Shown piece by piece: positions 35,262 to 41,543 of a stretch of DNA of 42,058 nt. The notes beneath the pieces were generated by a model, which saw only the letters and a list, made by a program, of their open reading frames with translations, searched no databases and was not told where the DNA came from. The first letter of the stretch is position 1. The number at the start of each line of letters is the position of its first letter. The DNA comes from DATBFG01 sp036558645 (GTDB lineage Bacteria > Acidobacteriota > Terriglobia > Terriglobales > Acidobacteriaceae), in NCBI GenBank assembly GCA_036558645.1, contig DATBFG010000122.1, positions 1-42,058 of the forward strand, written 5' to 3'. The translations under genes and the position numbers were made by a program.

Positions 35262-35289
35262 GCCGTTTCGTTTCCTTCCCGTGTCCGTG

Positions 35290-36714
35290 TCATCCACCGA
35301 TAATTACGTGCCAGGCAGCTCTAAGTGAATCAGGAAGTCCGTATAGATCCATCGCCGTTATGAGGATGGCACTGGTCCATCCGGCAATCAACAGAAAGCG
35401 GCCATTTTTCCAATTGCCCATTCGCTTTCCCGAACTAGTGAAGTGCAAGAGCGGGAACATGGCAAACGGCAGTTGCAGGGCTAGCACTACCTGGCTCAGG
35501 GTTAAAAGATCGGTCACACTGCCCTCGCCGCGCAAGCCGATGATGAATACGGCCGGCAATATCGCCACTCCACGGGTGATCAGGCGTCGAACCCACGGCC
35601 TAATCCGCCAGTGCATGAAGCCCTCCATCACAACCTGGCCGGCGAGTGTTCCGGTAATCGTGCTGCTTTGCCCGCTGGCGAGCAGCGCAACGGCGAATAA
35701 GGTGCTGGCGGCCGCAGTGCCGAGCAGCGGGGCCAAGGTCAGATAAGCAACTCTGATCCAATCACTCTCTGCGCCAAACTCAATCAGGTGCCCGCCTGGC
35801 ACAATCACGCTTTCTTTGCCGTAAAACACCATCGCTGCCAGCACAAGGATGGCTGCGTTCACGAAGAACGCGACCGTCAGGGCAACAATCGAGTCGATGG
35901 TGTTGAACTGTAATGCGCGCCGAATGGAAAGCTCGTCTTTCTGCAGCTGGCGGCTTTGAACCAGCGCAGAATGCAAGTACAGATTGTGGGGCATCACGGT
36001 CGCACCGATGATGCCTATAGCGACATAGAGCATCCCGGCTTGCCGGAAACCCGGCAACATCATGGCGCGTCCCATCTCCAGAAAACTGGGCTGGGTTTCC
36101 GGAAGGACGAAGATCTCAATGAAGTAGCAGACAAAGATCGTTGTAACCAGCAGCAGAACGATGGCCTCGATCGTGCGCATACCGAACTGTTGCAAAGCAA
36201 GCAGCAGGAGGACATCCAGGCCAGTAATGATCACGGCCCACAAGAGCGGGATATGAAACAGCAGGTTGAGCGCTACCGCACTGCCCAGCACCTCTGCCAG
36301 GTCGCACGCTGCAATTGCGATCTCACTGAGCAGCCAGTTCGGCCATCGTGACCAGCGCGGATACCAATCGCGGCAGCATTGGGCAAGATCCTTGCCGGTG
36401 ACCACGCCCAGACGAGCCGAGATCACCTGCATGAAAATGGCCATTACACTGGCAAGTCCTACAACCCACAGAAGGCCGTACTTGAATTGAGCTCCGGCCT
36501 GAAGATCAGTTCCCCAGTTACCGGGATCCATGTAGCCGACGCTCACTAGAATTGCCGGACCTACGAATGCGCGCCACTGTTCCCAGAAACTCGCTCGGGC
36601 ATGGGGCACTGCAACCGTCCCGTGTACGCCCTCGAGAGAAAGATGGCTTTCAGGAGTCGCGCTTACGGTGCCACCAGAGACTTGTGGGAAGGAGCCTTCG
36701 TCTTTGCTCTTCAT
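35290..36714 (-). CDS. mntH: Nramp-family divalent metal (Mn2+/Fe2+) transporter
   Basis: The 474-residue product has 11-12 membrane helices. The metal site is intact: DPGNWGTDLQAGAQ in helix 1 and GATVMPHNLYLHSALVQ in helix 6. Nramp proteins import Mn2+ (or Fe2+) with protons across the inner membrane. The residue run before helix 1 (about 45 residues) is polar. The ATG at 36714 has no strong Shine-Dalgarno. The 67-nt gap to mntR holds a palindrome (36753-36768) nearly identical to one before mntR, so repression by MntR with bound metal is expected. Confidence 0.94.
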   Translation of the reverse strand: MKSKDEGSFPQVSGGTVSATPESHLSLEGVHGTVAVPHARASFWEQWRAFVGPAILVSVGYMDPGNWGTDLQAGAQFKYGLLWVVGLASVMAIFMQVISARLGVVTGKDLAQCCRDWYPRWSRWPNWLLSEIAIAACDLAEVLGSAVALNLLFHIPLLWAVIITGLDVLLLLALQQFGMRTIEAIVLLLVTTIFVCYFIEIFVLPETQPSFLEMGRAMMLPGFRQAGMLYVAIGIIGATVMPHNLYLHSALVQSRQLQKDELSIRRALQFNTIDSIVALTVAFFVNAAILVLAAMVFYGKESVIVPGGHLIEFGAESDWIRVAYLTLAPLLGTAAASTLFAVALLASGQSSTITGTLAGQVVMEGFMHWRIRPWVRRLITRGVAILPAVFIIGLRGEGSVTDLLTLSQVVLALQLPFAMFPLLHFTSSGKRMGNWKNGRFLLIAGWTSAILITAMDLYGLPDSLRAAWHVIIGG

Positions 36715-36752
36715 GATTGTCGCATATGCTCAACTGGGGTAAATCGTAATCG

Positions 36753-36768
36753 ATTAACTATGGTTAAT
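36753..36768. promoter_or_regulatory. mntH operator palindrome
   Basis: ATTAAC-TATG-GTTAAT: perfect 6-bp inverted arms around a 4-nt centre. It lies 39 nt before the mntH ATG, where a promoter is expected. Compared with the mntR site the 17-nt core differs at one base. This is a likely DtxR/MntR-family binding site. Confidence 0.8.
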
Positions 36769-36781
36769 ATAACGCCAGGAA

Positions 36782-37435
36782 TTATAACTGAGAAACCCAA
36801 ATCTTGTCTGCCGCCGAAAGACCCAGAACGACGGTACCCGAAGATGTACGGATGGATAGGGTCTTATCGTAGTTTCGCTCGAGAAGGGTTAGCTCCGCAC
36901 CCGGCCGGATAGATCGCGCTTCGAGGAACTCCAGCAATTTGCGGTCGCGTTCGTAGATGCCGCTTACGGTGTAACGTCGTCGCGATTCAGCATTCGCCAG
37001 AAGCATCAGCCCGCGGCGACGACGGCTTTCCGGACTTTCCAGCTCGCTCAGGTTGCCGTGCGGACAGGCAGCTCCACTGCCTAATTTCGCCAGCAGCTTG
37101 GCCTCAAAGTCAGGGGAAACCGCGTGTTCCAACCTTTCCGCCTCGTCGTGCACTTTGTACCATTCCATGCCGAAGAGCTCGGAGAGCATCCGTTCAATCA
37201 GGTGGTGACGGAGCGTCAGCTTGCGCGCAATCTTGCGTCCGGCAGCGGTGAGTGTCACGAGTCCGTCAGCCTGTACTCGGACGAGACCATCCTTCTTGAG
37301 GCGGCGCAATGCCATCGTTACAGCCGGTGGCGAAACCGAGAGCCAATGCGCCAAAGTGGCTGAGATGACACTCTCTCCTTCGCTTTCGGCTTCGAGGATG
37401 GCCTTGAGGTAATCTTCCTTGGAGACGGTGATCAT
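36782..37435 (-). CDS. mntR: DtxR/MntR family metal-dependent repressor
   Basis: The 217-residue product has the three-domain IdeR/DtxR layout. The winged helix (1-70) reads SVSPPAVTMALRRLKKDGLV. The metal-binding dimerisation domain follows (LTLRHHLIERMLSELFGMEW, EAERLEHAVSPDFEAKL), with the His/Glu/Cys-type ligands. A C-terminal SH3/FeoA-like domain ends the protein (about 145-217). Context (mntH directly downstream, shared operators) points to manganese homeostasis; an iron sensor is the alternative. The ATG at 37435 lacks a Shine-Dalgarno, and a TATAAT box ends 8 nt before it. Confidence 0.9.
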   Translation of the reverse strand: MITVSKEDYLKAILEAESEGESVISATLAHWLSVSPPAVTMALRRLKKDGLVRVQADGLVTLTAAGRKIARKLTLRHHLIERMLSELFGMEWYKVHDEAERLEHAVSPDFEAKLLAKLGSGAACPHGNLSELESPESRRRRGLMLLANAESRRRYTVSGIYERDRKLLEFLEARSIRPGAELTLLERNYDKTLSIRTSSGTVVLGLSAADKIWVSQL

Positions 37436-37443
37436 TGGGCACG

Positions 37444-37470
37444 ATTATAAAGGGATTAATCATAGTTAAT
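37444..37470 (-). promoter_or_regulatory. mntR promoter and overlapping operator
   Basis: TATAAT (37444-37449, minus strand) ends 8 nt before the mntR ATG. The palindrome ATTAAC-TATG-ATTAAT (minus strand; 37455-37470) covers the spacer between -10 and -35. Arms match at 5 of 6 positions. A repressor bound here would block RNA polymerase, giving autoregulation. Confidence 0.75.
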
Positions 37471-37616
37471 CCATGTGAGCCAGCGCCTGCAACGCTCGAA
37501 TTCCCGAGCAAGCAGGTCGACCGCTGTTCAAGGCTACATAAGGGGGACCAACCTTATTGATGCGCGCGGGCATCCTATCCGACAGATACTCTGGACTTTA
37601 TCCGCTGGAGATTGCC

Positions 37617-38210
37617 TTGCGACGATCCATACGCATTGGTGTAATCTGCGCAACACTGTTACTGAGCGCAGCAGCTTTTGGGCAACAATTTGACGCAGCC
37701 TTCGGGGTTGGGACACTCACATCGCCGTCGGCTTCGGAAGCTTCCGGCGAGCATTTGCCGCAGAGTTTGGGCGGCGGAACGTACCTGAATTTCAGCGGAG
37801 ATATTTTGTTTAAGCATCAGCTCGGAATCCAAGGGGAAGCCGCCTGGCGGGCAAGCCAGAATCTGTATGCGGGAGTTCAGCCGTTTCGTCCGATACTTTT
37901 TGATTTCAACGCGATCTACGCTCCGCAGCGCGGGAGCATAGGCGGGGAATTCATGGCCGGCATCGGGGCTGAGAGCGTGCGCTTCTATCAGCCGTTCTTC
38001 ACCTGCGACTTCGTTAGCTGTACCGATTACAGCAGCAGCAACCACTTTCTAGGACATTTTGGTGCCGCGTTCCGGTGGTACCCGTACGGCAACTTTTTCA
38101 TCCGCCCGGAAGCGCATCTGTATTTGATTAATAACAATTTCGAATTCAGTTCCAGCCGCGCCACGCGGTTTGGCGTCTCGATTGGATATTCATTCAAGCC
38201 GGGATTCTAG
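37617..38210 (+). CDS. Exported outer-membrane beta-barrel protein
   Basis: I favour the TTG at 37617 because GGAG lies 6 nt upstream and it opens directly into a signal peptide (RRSIRIGVICATLLLSAAAFGQ). An ATG at 37560 would add 19 polar residues. The 197-residue product is made of amphipathic strands (HQLGIQGEAAWRASQNLY, GAAFRWYPYGNFFIRPEAHLY) and ends in Phe (GYSFKPGF), typical of small outer-membrane barrels. Two cysteines in TCDFVSCTD may form a loop disulphide. Its signal-peptide end matches the barrel protein at 14373. Confidence 0.75.
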   Translation: MRRSIRIGVICATLLLSAAAFGQQFDAAFGVGTLTSPSASEASGEHLPQSLGGGTYLNFSGDILFKHQLGIQGEAAWRASQNLYAGVQPFRPILFDFNAIYAPQRGSIGGEFMAGIGAESVRFYQPFFTCDFVSCTDYSSSNHFLGHFGAAFRWYPYGNFFIRPEAHLYLINNNFEFSSSRATRFGVSIGYSFKPGF

Positions 38211-38344
38211 TCGATTCGGTCTATCGGAGCTGCATTCCCCGTCAATGCTCCGGATGCTTCGTCGTCTCGTCGTGCTTGGGTACCCCTCCCCCCTGGTTCT
38301 ATCTAAAATCTTGATTCCAAAGAGTAAGCCCTGATGATTATGCA

Positions 38345-38386
38345 CTTGACACACACATCATATCGTGGCATGATTCTCGTGTCAAG
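38345..38386 (+). promoter_or_regulatory. Transposase promoter inside a 42-nt symmetric dyad
   Basis: TTGACA (38346-38351), 17-nt spacer, CATGAT (38369-38374). The whole is covered by a symmetric dyad: CTTGACAC/GTGTCAAG outer arms (38345-38352, 38379-38386) and ATCAT/ATGAT inner arms (38357-38361, 38370-38374), with equal 4-nt gaps and an 8-nt centre. It ends 8 nt before the transposase ATG. Confidence 0.7.
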
Positions 38387-38394
38387 AGGAAAGT

Positions 38395-39387
38395 ATGAAC
38401 CTGATAGACACAACCAAAGCCTTCGCCACGGAAGAACAGTGCTTAGGGTTCCTCGAAAAGATGCGCTGGCCTGAAGGCGTGCGCTGTCCAGTCTGCGGTA
38501 ACGATAAAATCTCGCGCATCATTCGCAAGTCCAAATCTAAGAATGTGCGGGATCGCTTCTATGCGTGTTTGGAGACTACCTGCAAGCATCGTTTCAGCGC
38601 AACTGCTGGCACCGTGTTTCACCGCTCTCATCTTCCCCTGCAAAAATGGTTCATGGCAATCGCGTTCGTAGTGGATGCGAAGAAAGGCGTCAGCGCGAAT
38701 CAACTGAAGGAACATCTCGGAATCGGCAGCTATCGCACCGCGTGGTATATGGTGCATCGAATCCGCAAGGCAATGGTGGAGCTTTTCCCTACTAAGCTTT
38801 CAGGCATCGTGGAAGTGGATGAAACGTTCATCGGCGGAAAAGCAAAACGCCGCCACCGCAAGGATGCACGCAAGACTTGGCACCAGAAGAAAGACATGGT
38901 GATCGGGATGCGTGAACGTGATGGCCGCGTGCGTTTCTTCCACGTCCCAAACCTGAAAGCGGAAACGATGAAGAAGCTTCTGGATCGCCATATTTCAACG
39001 GGCGTAAAGCGCATTATGACTGATTCCGCCGTGGTCTATGACTTCGCCATGGACAAGGATTTTCAGCGTGTGCATCGCAGCGTGAATCACAGTCGCGAGT
39101 GGGTGAAGCCGGGAGACATAGAGGTCCATACGAACACGGTGGAGTCCTCATTCTCGCTGCTCAAGCGTGGACTGATAGGCTCATTTCACCGCGTGAGCAT
39201 AAAGCATCTGCATCGCTATTTGGCTGAGTTTGAATGGCGATTCAATGCGCGAAAAGATGATGACCGCTTTGAGGCTACCGTAAGCCGCATGCTGGGATCA
39301 GAGATGATGCCCTACGCAGAACTCACCGCGAAGCCTGAGGCTTCGGAGGTATTATCGTTCCCGCCGACTTCTTCTGACCCGTTTTGA
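38395..39387 (+). CDS. IS1595-family transposase (ISXO2-like)
   Basis: The 330-residue product has an N-terminal zinc ribbon (CPVCGNDK, CLETTCKHRF) followed by the phrase TAGTVFHRSHLPLQKWFMAI. The DDE-type catalytic residues appear in GIVEVDETFIGGKAK (D), IMTDSAVVYDF (D) and HTNTVESSFSLLKRGLIG (E). Length and motifs are complete, so it could be active. GAGGAAAG precedes the ATG. No terminal inverted repeat could be paired between the two sides of the gene, so element ends are not defined; the copy may be domesticated or end-degraded. It opens the accessory region with dinD and the allo-tRNA. Confidence 0.92.
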   Translation: MNLIDTTKAFATEEQCLGFLEKMRWPEGVRCPVCGNDKISRIIRKSKSKNVRDRFYACLETTCKHRFSATAGTVFHRSHLPLQKWFMAIAFVVDAKKGVSANQLKEHLGIGSYRTAWYMVHRIRKAMVELFPTKLSGIVEVDETFIGGKAKRRHRKDARKTWHQKKDMVIGMRERDGRVRFFHVPNLKAETMKKLLDRHISTGVKRIMTDSAVVYDFAMDKDFQRVHRSVNHSREWVKPGDIEVHTNTVESSFSLLKRGLIGSFHRVSIKHLHRYLAEFEWRFNARKDDDRFEATVSRMLGSEMMPYAELTAKPEASEVLSFPPTSSDPF

Positions 39388-39442
39388 GGCTCTCTCGCTT
39401 CTCTGGCTTTTGGGCTAAGAGCTTACGGAAGAGAGCCTCAAA
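39383..39442. terminator. 13-bp inverted repeat between transposase and dinD
   Basis: TTTGAGGCTCTCT (39383-39395) and AGAGAGCCTCAAA (39430-39442) are perfect inverted repeats with a 34-nt spacer. The left arm contains the transposase stop codon. Both flanking genes converge here, so a bidirectional terminator is most likely; a U-tract is poor on both strands. Confidence 0.55.
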
Positions 39443-39459
39443 TTTGTCTTTGCGGACAA

Positions 39460-40284
39460 TCATTTGTTTTCTGCCTTCAGTTCTTTTTTTGCTTTAGCAG
39501 CAAGCTTCTTTATTGAGGGCTCTGCGGGAAGTTTTTCTGGCATTGTGCCTCCAATCTCCTTAATGGTCTGCCGCACCTTTGCCCCAACTTGGCGATGCGT
39601 TTCAATTGCAACTTGCTCTCCGCGTATATTCTTGATGCGGAGTTGTTCTTCTGTCTGCGTAATCCGAAATTCGTTTGCGGCGAGCTCGGCTCTGCCCATG
39701 CAATCCAGGAGATCTTCTTTATCGGGGACGCCCTTAGATTTCTTAACATCACGCATCCCGAAGCCGCCATACAGACCTTTATAGCCGGCATCATGGAAAA
39801 CTCCAAACATGCTGTCTCTAACGCCAGAATCTTTTGCGGCAGCACTTAGCTTCTTGTTGCCATCCTTGACGCGATTTCGTAATAGTAGCCTGCGCTCATC
39901 CTCGGACAACGCCTCTTGTTTTTCCTGCTTGTAGGTCTGATCAGCAAAATAGGCCTGCGATGCAGCGATTTCAGGTTTGGCTGGATCGCCATTCATGGCA
40001 ACCAAATAGCAGGCATATTGGCTCAAAACATAATTCTCACGCTTTCTTTGCGCTCCGCTGCCGATCTCCACCATGTCGTCCTTTTGCACGAAATGGTTGT
40101 TAGAAAAATTTCCCGCCATATCGCAGGAAACTATTGCTTTTTCAATGAGTTCCCGGAAATCTCGCCAATCCTTATATGTAAGGATATTCATTATGTCCCG
40201 GGCATACCAGAACGGTTTCCCGTTTGGAGCCGTCTGTCGGACCTTGGCCAATGCGTCCCTAATAAACGTGAGTTGAGTATCCAC
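39460..40284 (-). CDS. dinD: DNA damage-inducible protein D
   Basis: From the GTG at 40284 the product is 274 residues, the length of E. coli DinD. Diagnostic phrases are YKDWRDFRELIEKAI, GSGAQRKRENYVLSQYACYLV, NGDPAKPEIAASQAYFADQT, GYKGLYGG, MGRAELAANEFRITQTEE and KVRQTIKEIGGTMPEKLP. The N-terminal half is Bro-N-like. DinD interacts with RecA filaments and inhibits strand exchange in E. coli. The GTG is chosen because GGAGG lies 5 nt upstream; an ATG at 40296 would overlap that ribosome site. It is divergent from a DNA-binding-like gene across an 11-bp perfect palindrome. Confidence 0.92.
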   Translation of the reverse strand: MDTQLTFIRDALAKVRQTAPNGKPFWYARDIMNILTYKDWRDFRELIEKAIVSCDMAGNFSNNHFVQKDDMVEIGSGAQRKRENYVLSQYACYLVAMNGDPAKPEIAASQAYFADQTYKQEKQEALSEDERRLLLRNRVKDGNKKLSAAAKDSGVRDSMFGVFHDAGYKGLYGGFGMRDVKKSKGVPDKEDLLDCMGRAELAANEFRITQTEEQLRIKNIRGEQVAIETHRQVGAKVRQTIKEIGGTMPEKLPAEPSIKKLAAKAKKELKAENK

Positions 40285-40315
40285 GCAAACCTCCATATCA
40301 GAGTTGATGGTTTTC

Positions 40316-40356
40316 CTTCATTGCATGTTGTCTATGCAATGAAGAATCTATATACT
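40316..40356 (+). promoter_or_regulatory. Divergent operator-promoter between dinD and the winged-helix gene
   Basis: CTTCATTGCAT (40316-40326), 7-nt centre, ATGCAATGAAG (40334-40344): perfect 11-bp arms. TTGTCT (40328-40333), 17-nt spacer and TATACT (40351-40356) form a good rightward promoter whose -35 sits in the palindrome centre. A repressor bound here would control both genes. Confidence 0.75.
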
Positions 40357-40381
40357 CTACTCCATCGAAGGAGAAAATGGC

Positions 40382-40813
40382 ATGGGAGCCCGAGAGAACC
40401 TCCAAAAACTAGCCGACAGAAAAATACAGGAAATCAAAGATCTTGAAGGCGAAATTGAGCGTGCCAGAGTATACCTTCAGGCTATCCAGGACTCTATTAA
40501 AGCACTCCCGCGAGAACCACAGAATACCGATGGCAATGATTCGGTAACACTAAGGCCGGGAACCATGCTTGCGAAAGCCCGAGCAGCCATCTTGGAAGCT
40601 AGGAAGCCATTACACGTAAATGAATTACTTGTGCAACTTGGCAAGGCTTCTGATCAGAAAGCGAAGGTGTCATTATCGGGGTCAATCTCATGGTATGTCC
40701 GACGAAACCAAATTTTCACGCGACCTGCCGCCAACACCTTTGGATTGAGGGAATTAGCTGTTAAGAATGAAGCGTCCAAGGGGTCTGATCTGCCTGATGA
40801 TTTTGGAAATTAG
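40382..40813 (+). CDS. Coiled-coil plus winged-helix (HARE-HTH-like) protein
   Basis: The 143-residue product begins with a coiled coil (about 5-40: LQKLADRKIQEIKDLEGEIE). Residues about 60-125 resemble the HARE-HTH / winged-helix fold: MLAKARAAILEARKPLHVNELLVQLG, SLSGSISWYVRRNQIFTRPA, NTFGLREL. Such proteins bind DNA or tether other factors. AAGGAG lies 8 nt before the ATG. It is divergent from dinD and could be the repressor of the shared palindrome, or an accessory factor of the same response (inference). No catalytic motif is present. Confidence 0.75.
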   Translation: MGARENLQKLADRKIQEIKDLEGEIERARVYLQAIQDSIKALPREPQNTDGNDSVTLRPGTMLAKARAAILEARKPLHVNELLVQLGKASDQKAKVSLSGSISWYVRRNQIFTRPAANTFGLRELAVKNEASKGSDLPDDFGN

Positions 40814-40882
40814 CCATGACCAGAATAGCTATAGCCCTCCCCCATCACAGTTTCTCACCGTGGGGTTGGGCGACAACACAAA

Positions 40883-40926
40883 GGCCCTAAACCAGTCGAT
40901 CTTGGTGGAGAAGCTGGTTTAGAGCC
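40883..40926 (+). other. Hairpin upstream of the allo-tRNA
   Basis: CTAAACCAG (40887-40895) and CTGGTTTAG (40914-40922) form a perfect 9-bp stem with an 18-nt loop, extended by GGC/GCC across one mismatch. It ends 28 nt before the tRNA. No U-tract follows, so it may be a precursor-RNA structure rather than a terminator. Confidence 0.5.
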
Positions 40927-40954
40927 GTGGTGAGCTTTCGCTTATTGCCCCATC

Positions 40955-41037
40955 GGAGGGCGACTAGCTGGCTGCTAGAACCCGCCTTATAAGCGGGAGT
41001 TCCTACTTGGAACGGGGTCCGATCCCCCCGCCCTCCG
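40955..41037 (+). tRNA. Allo-tRNA with 8/4 acceptor/T fold, anticodon UAU (serine-type)
   Basis: All stems are perfect Watson-Crick. Acceptor 8 bp: GGAGGGCG (40955-40962) with CGCCCTCC (41029-41036). D stem 5 bp: CTAGC/GCTAG with loop TGGCT. Anticodon stem CCCGC/GCGGG with loop CTTATAA, anticodon TAT at 40988-40990. Long variable arm GTTCC-TACTT-GGAAC. T stem 4 bp GGGG/CCCC with loop TCCGATC. Discriminator G41037; CCA is not encoded. A canonical 7/5 fold would need a C-C mismatch in the T stem, so 8/4 fits better. The long arm and G discriminator suggest charging with serine, while the anticodon reads AUA. T-loop position 55 is C rather than U. Confidence 0.8.
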
Positions 41038-41063
41038 CTCATTATATCGCACTGCATGGCACA

Positions 41064-41087
41064 TCCGTGGGCTTTTCCTCCACGGGA
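41064..41087 (+). other. Hairpin downstream of the allo-tRNA
   Basis: CCGTGG (41065-41070) and CCACGG (41080-41085) form a 6-bp stem with a T-rich 9-nt loop, 27 nt after the tRNA. It could end or protect the tRNA precursor. No U-tract follows. Confidence 0.4.
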
Positions 41088-41129
41088 ACTCGTGCTATAA
41101 CGTGCGCCTTCCCTCAGAAAAGGACCACC

Positions 41130-41543
41130 ATGGATCGAAGAACGGCTTTGCAGCTTGCTGCTGTCATGCCTTTTGCTTTTCAAGATCAGTCCCACACACA
41201 AAAACCCGCCCCAACGCCGCCACAGCCAACACCAAATCAAGAGTCCGACGATTGGAAGAAGAGCCTATCGCAACACAATGCTGAGATATACGAATCAGCA
41301 GTAGTTACCCTCGACAATGCGGCCTGGACGGGCTGCAAATTTACAGGCTGCATCATTCGTTATGGTGGTGGACCACTGTCTCTTGTGAACAACCACTTTT
41401 CTTCTTGCAACTTCGTCTATTTTGATTGCGCCCAGAGGACGGTTTATTTTGCCCAGTTAATGAATCAGGCTCAGATGGGCCATCCGGGAAACAAACCAGT
41501 TCCCCAGTTGCAAGAGATGAACAATAAAATTCAGGAAAATTAG
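41130..41543 (+). CDS. Exported protein with short pentapeptide-like core, unknown
   Basis: The ATG at 41130 follows AAGGA. The 137-residue product starts with a twin-arginine-like leader (DRRTALQLAAVMPFAF), then a Pro-rich linker. Residues about 70-115 have the pattern CKFTGCIIRYGGGPLSLVNN, FSSCNFVYFDCAQ, which recalls short beta-helix coils (C-x-F-x-x-C). Many small bacterial proteins share this F-x-x-C core; their function is unknown. An open frame reaches back to 41007 through the allo-tRNA 3' end and is not used. Its 3' part overlaps an antisense lipoprotein-like frame. Confidence 0.65.
   Translation: MDRRTALQLAAVMPFAFQDQSHTQKPAPTPPQPTPNQESDDWKKSLSQHNAEIYESAVVTLDNAAWTGCKFTGCIIRYGGGPLSLVNNHFSSCNFVYFDCAQRTVYFAQLMNQAQMGHPGNKPVPQLQEMNNKIQEN

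Noticed and set aside
38211..39442. Complete insertion sequence with terminal inverted repeats
   Set aside because: No pair of matching ends or target duplication could be found around the transposase; the only strong repeat is local to its 3' end.
40297..40381. Classical LexA box between dinD and its divergent neighbour
   Set aside because: Neither CTGT-N8-ACAG nor GAAC-N4-GTTC is present; the palindrome is of another type, so LexA control is only a hypothesis.
40955..41037. Canonical tRNA-Ile(UAU) or degenerate tRNA pseudogene
   Set aside because: The canonical 7/5 fold has a C-C mismatch and lacks U8, while the 8/4 fold is fully paired. The long variable arm is not found in isoleucine tRNAs. 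Perfect stems argue against decay.
40887..41240. 117-codon leftward frame over the allo-tRNA
   Set aside because: It is antisense to the tRNA, runs through two hairpins, has no ribosome site, and reads like the false proteins often predicted across tRNA genes (GGRGDRTPFQVGTPAYKAG).
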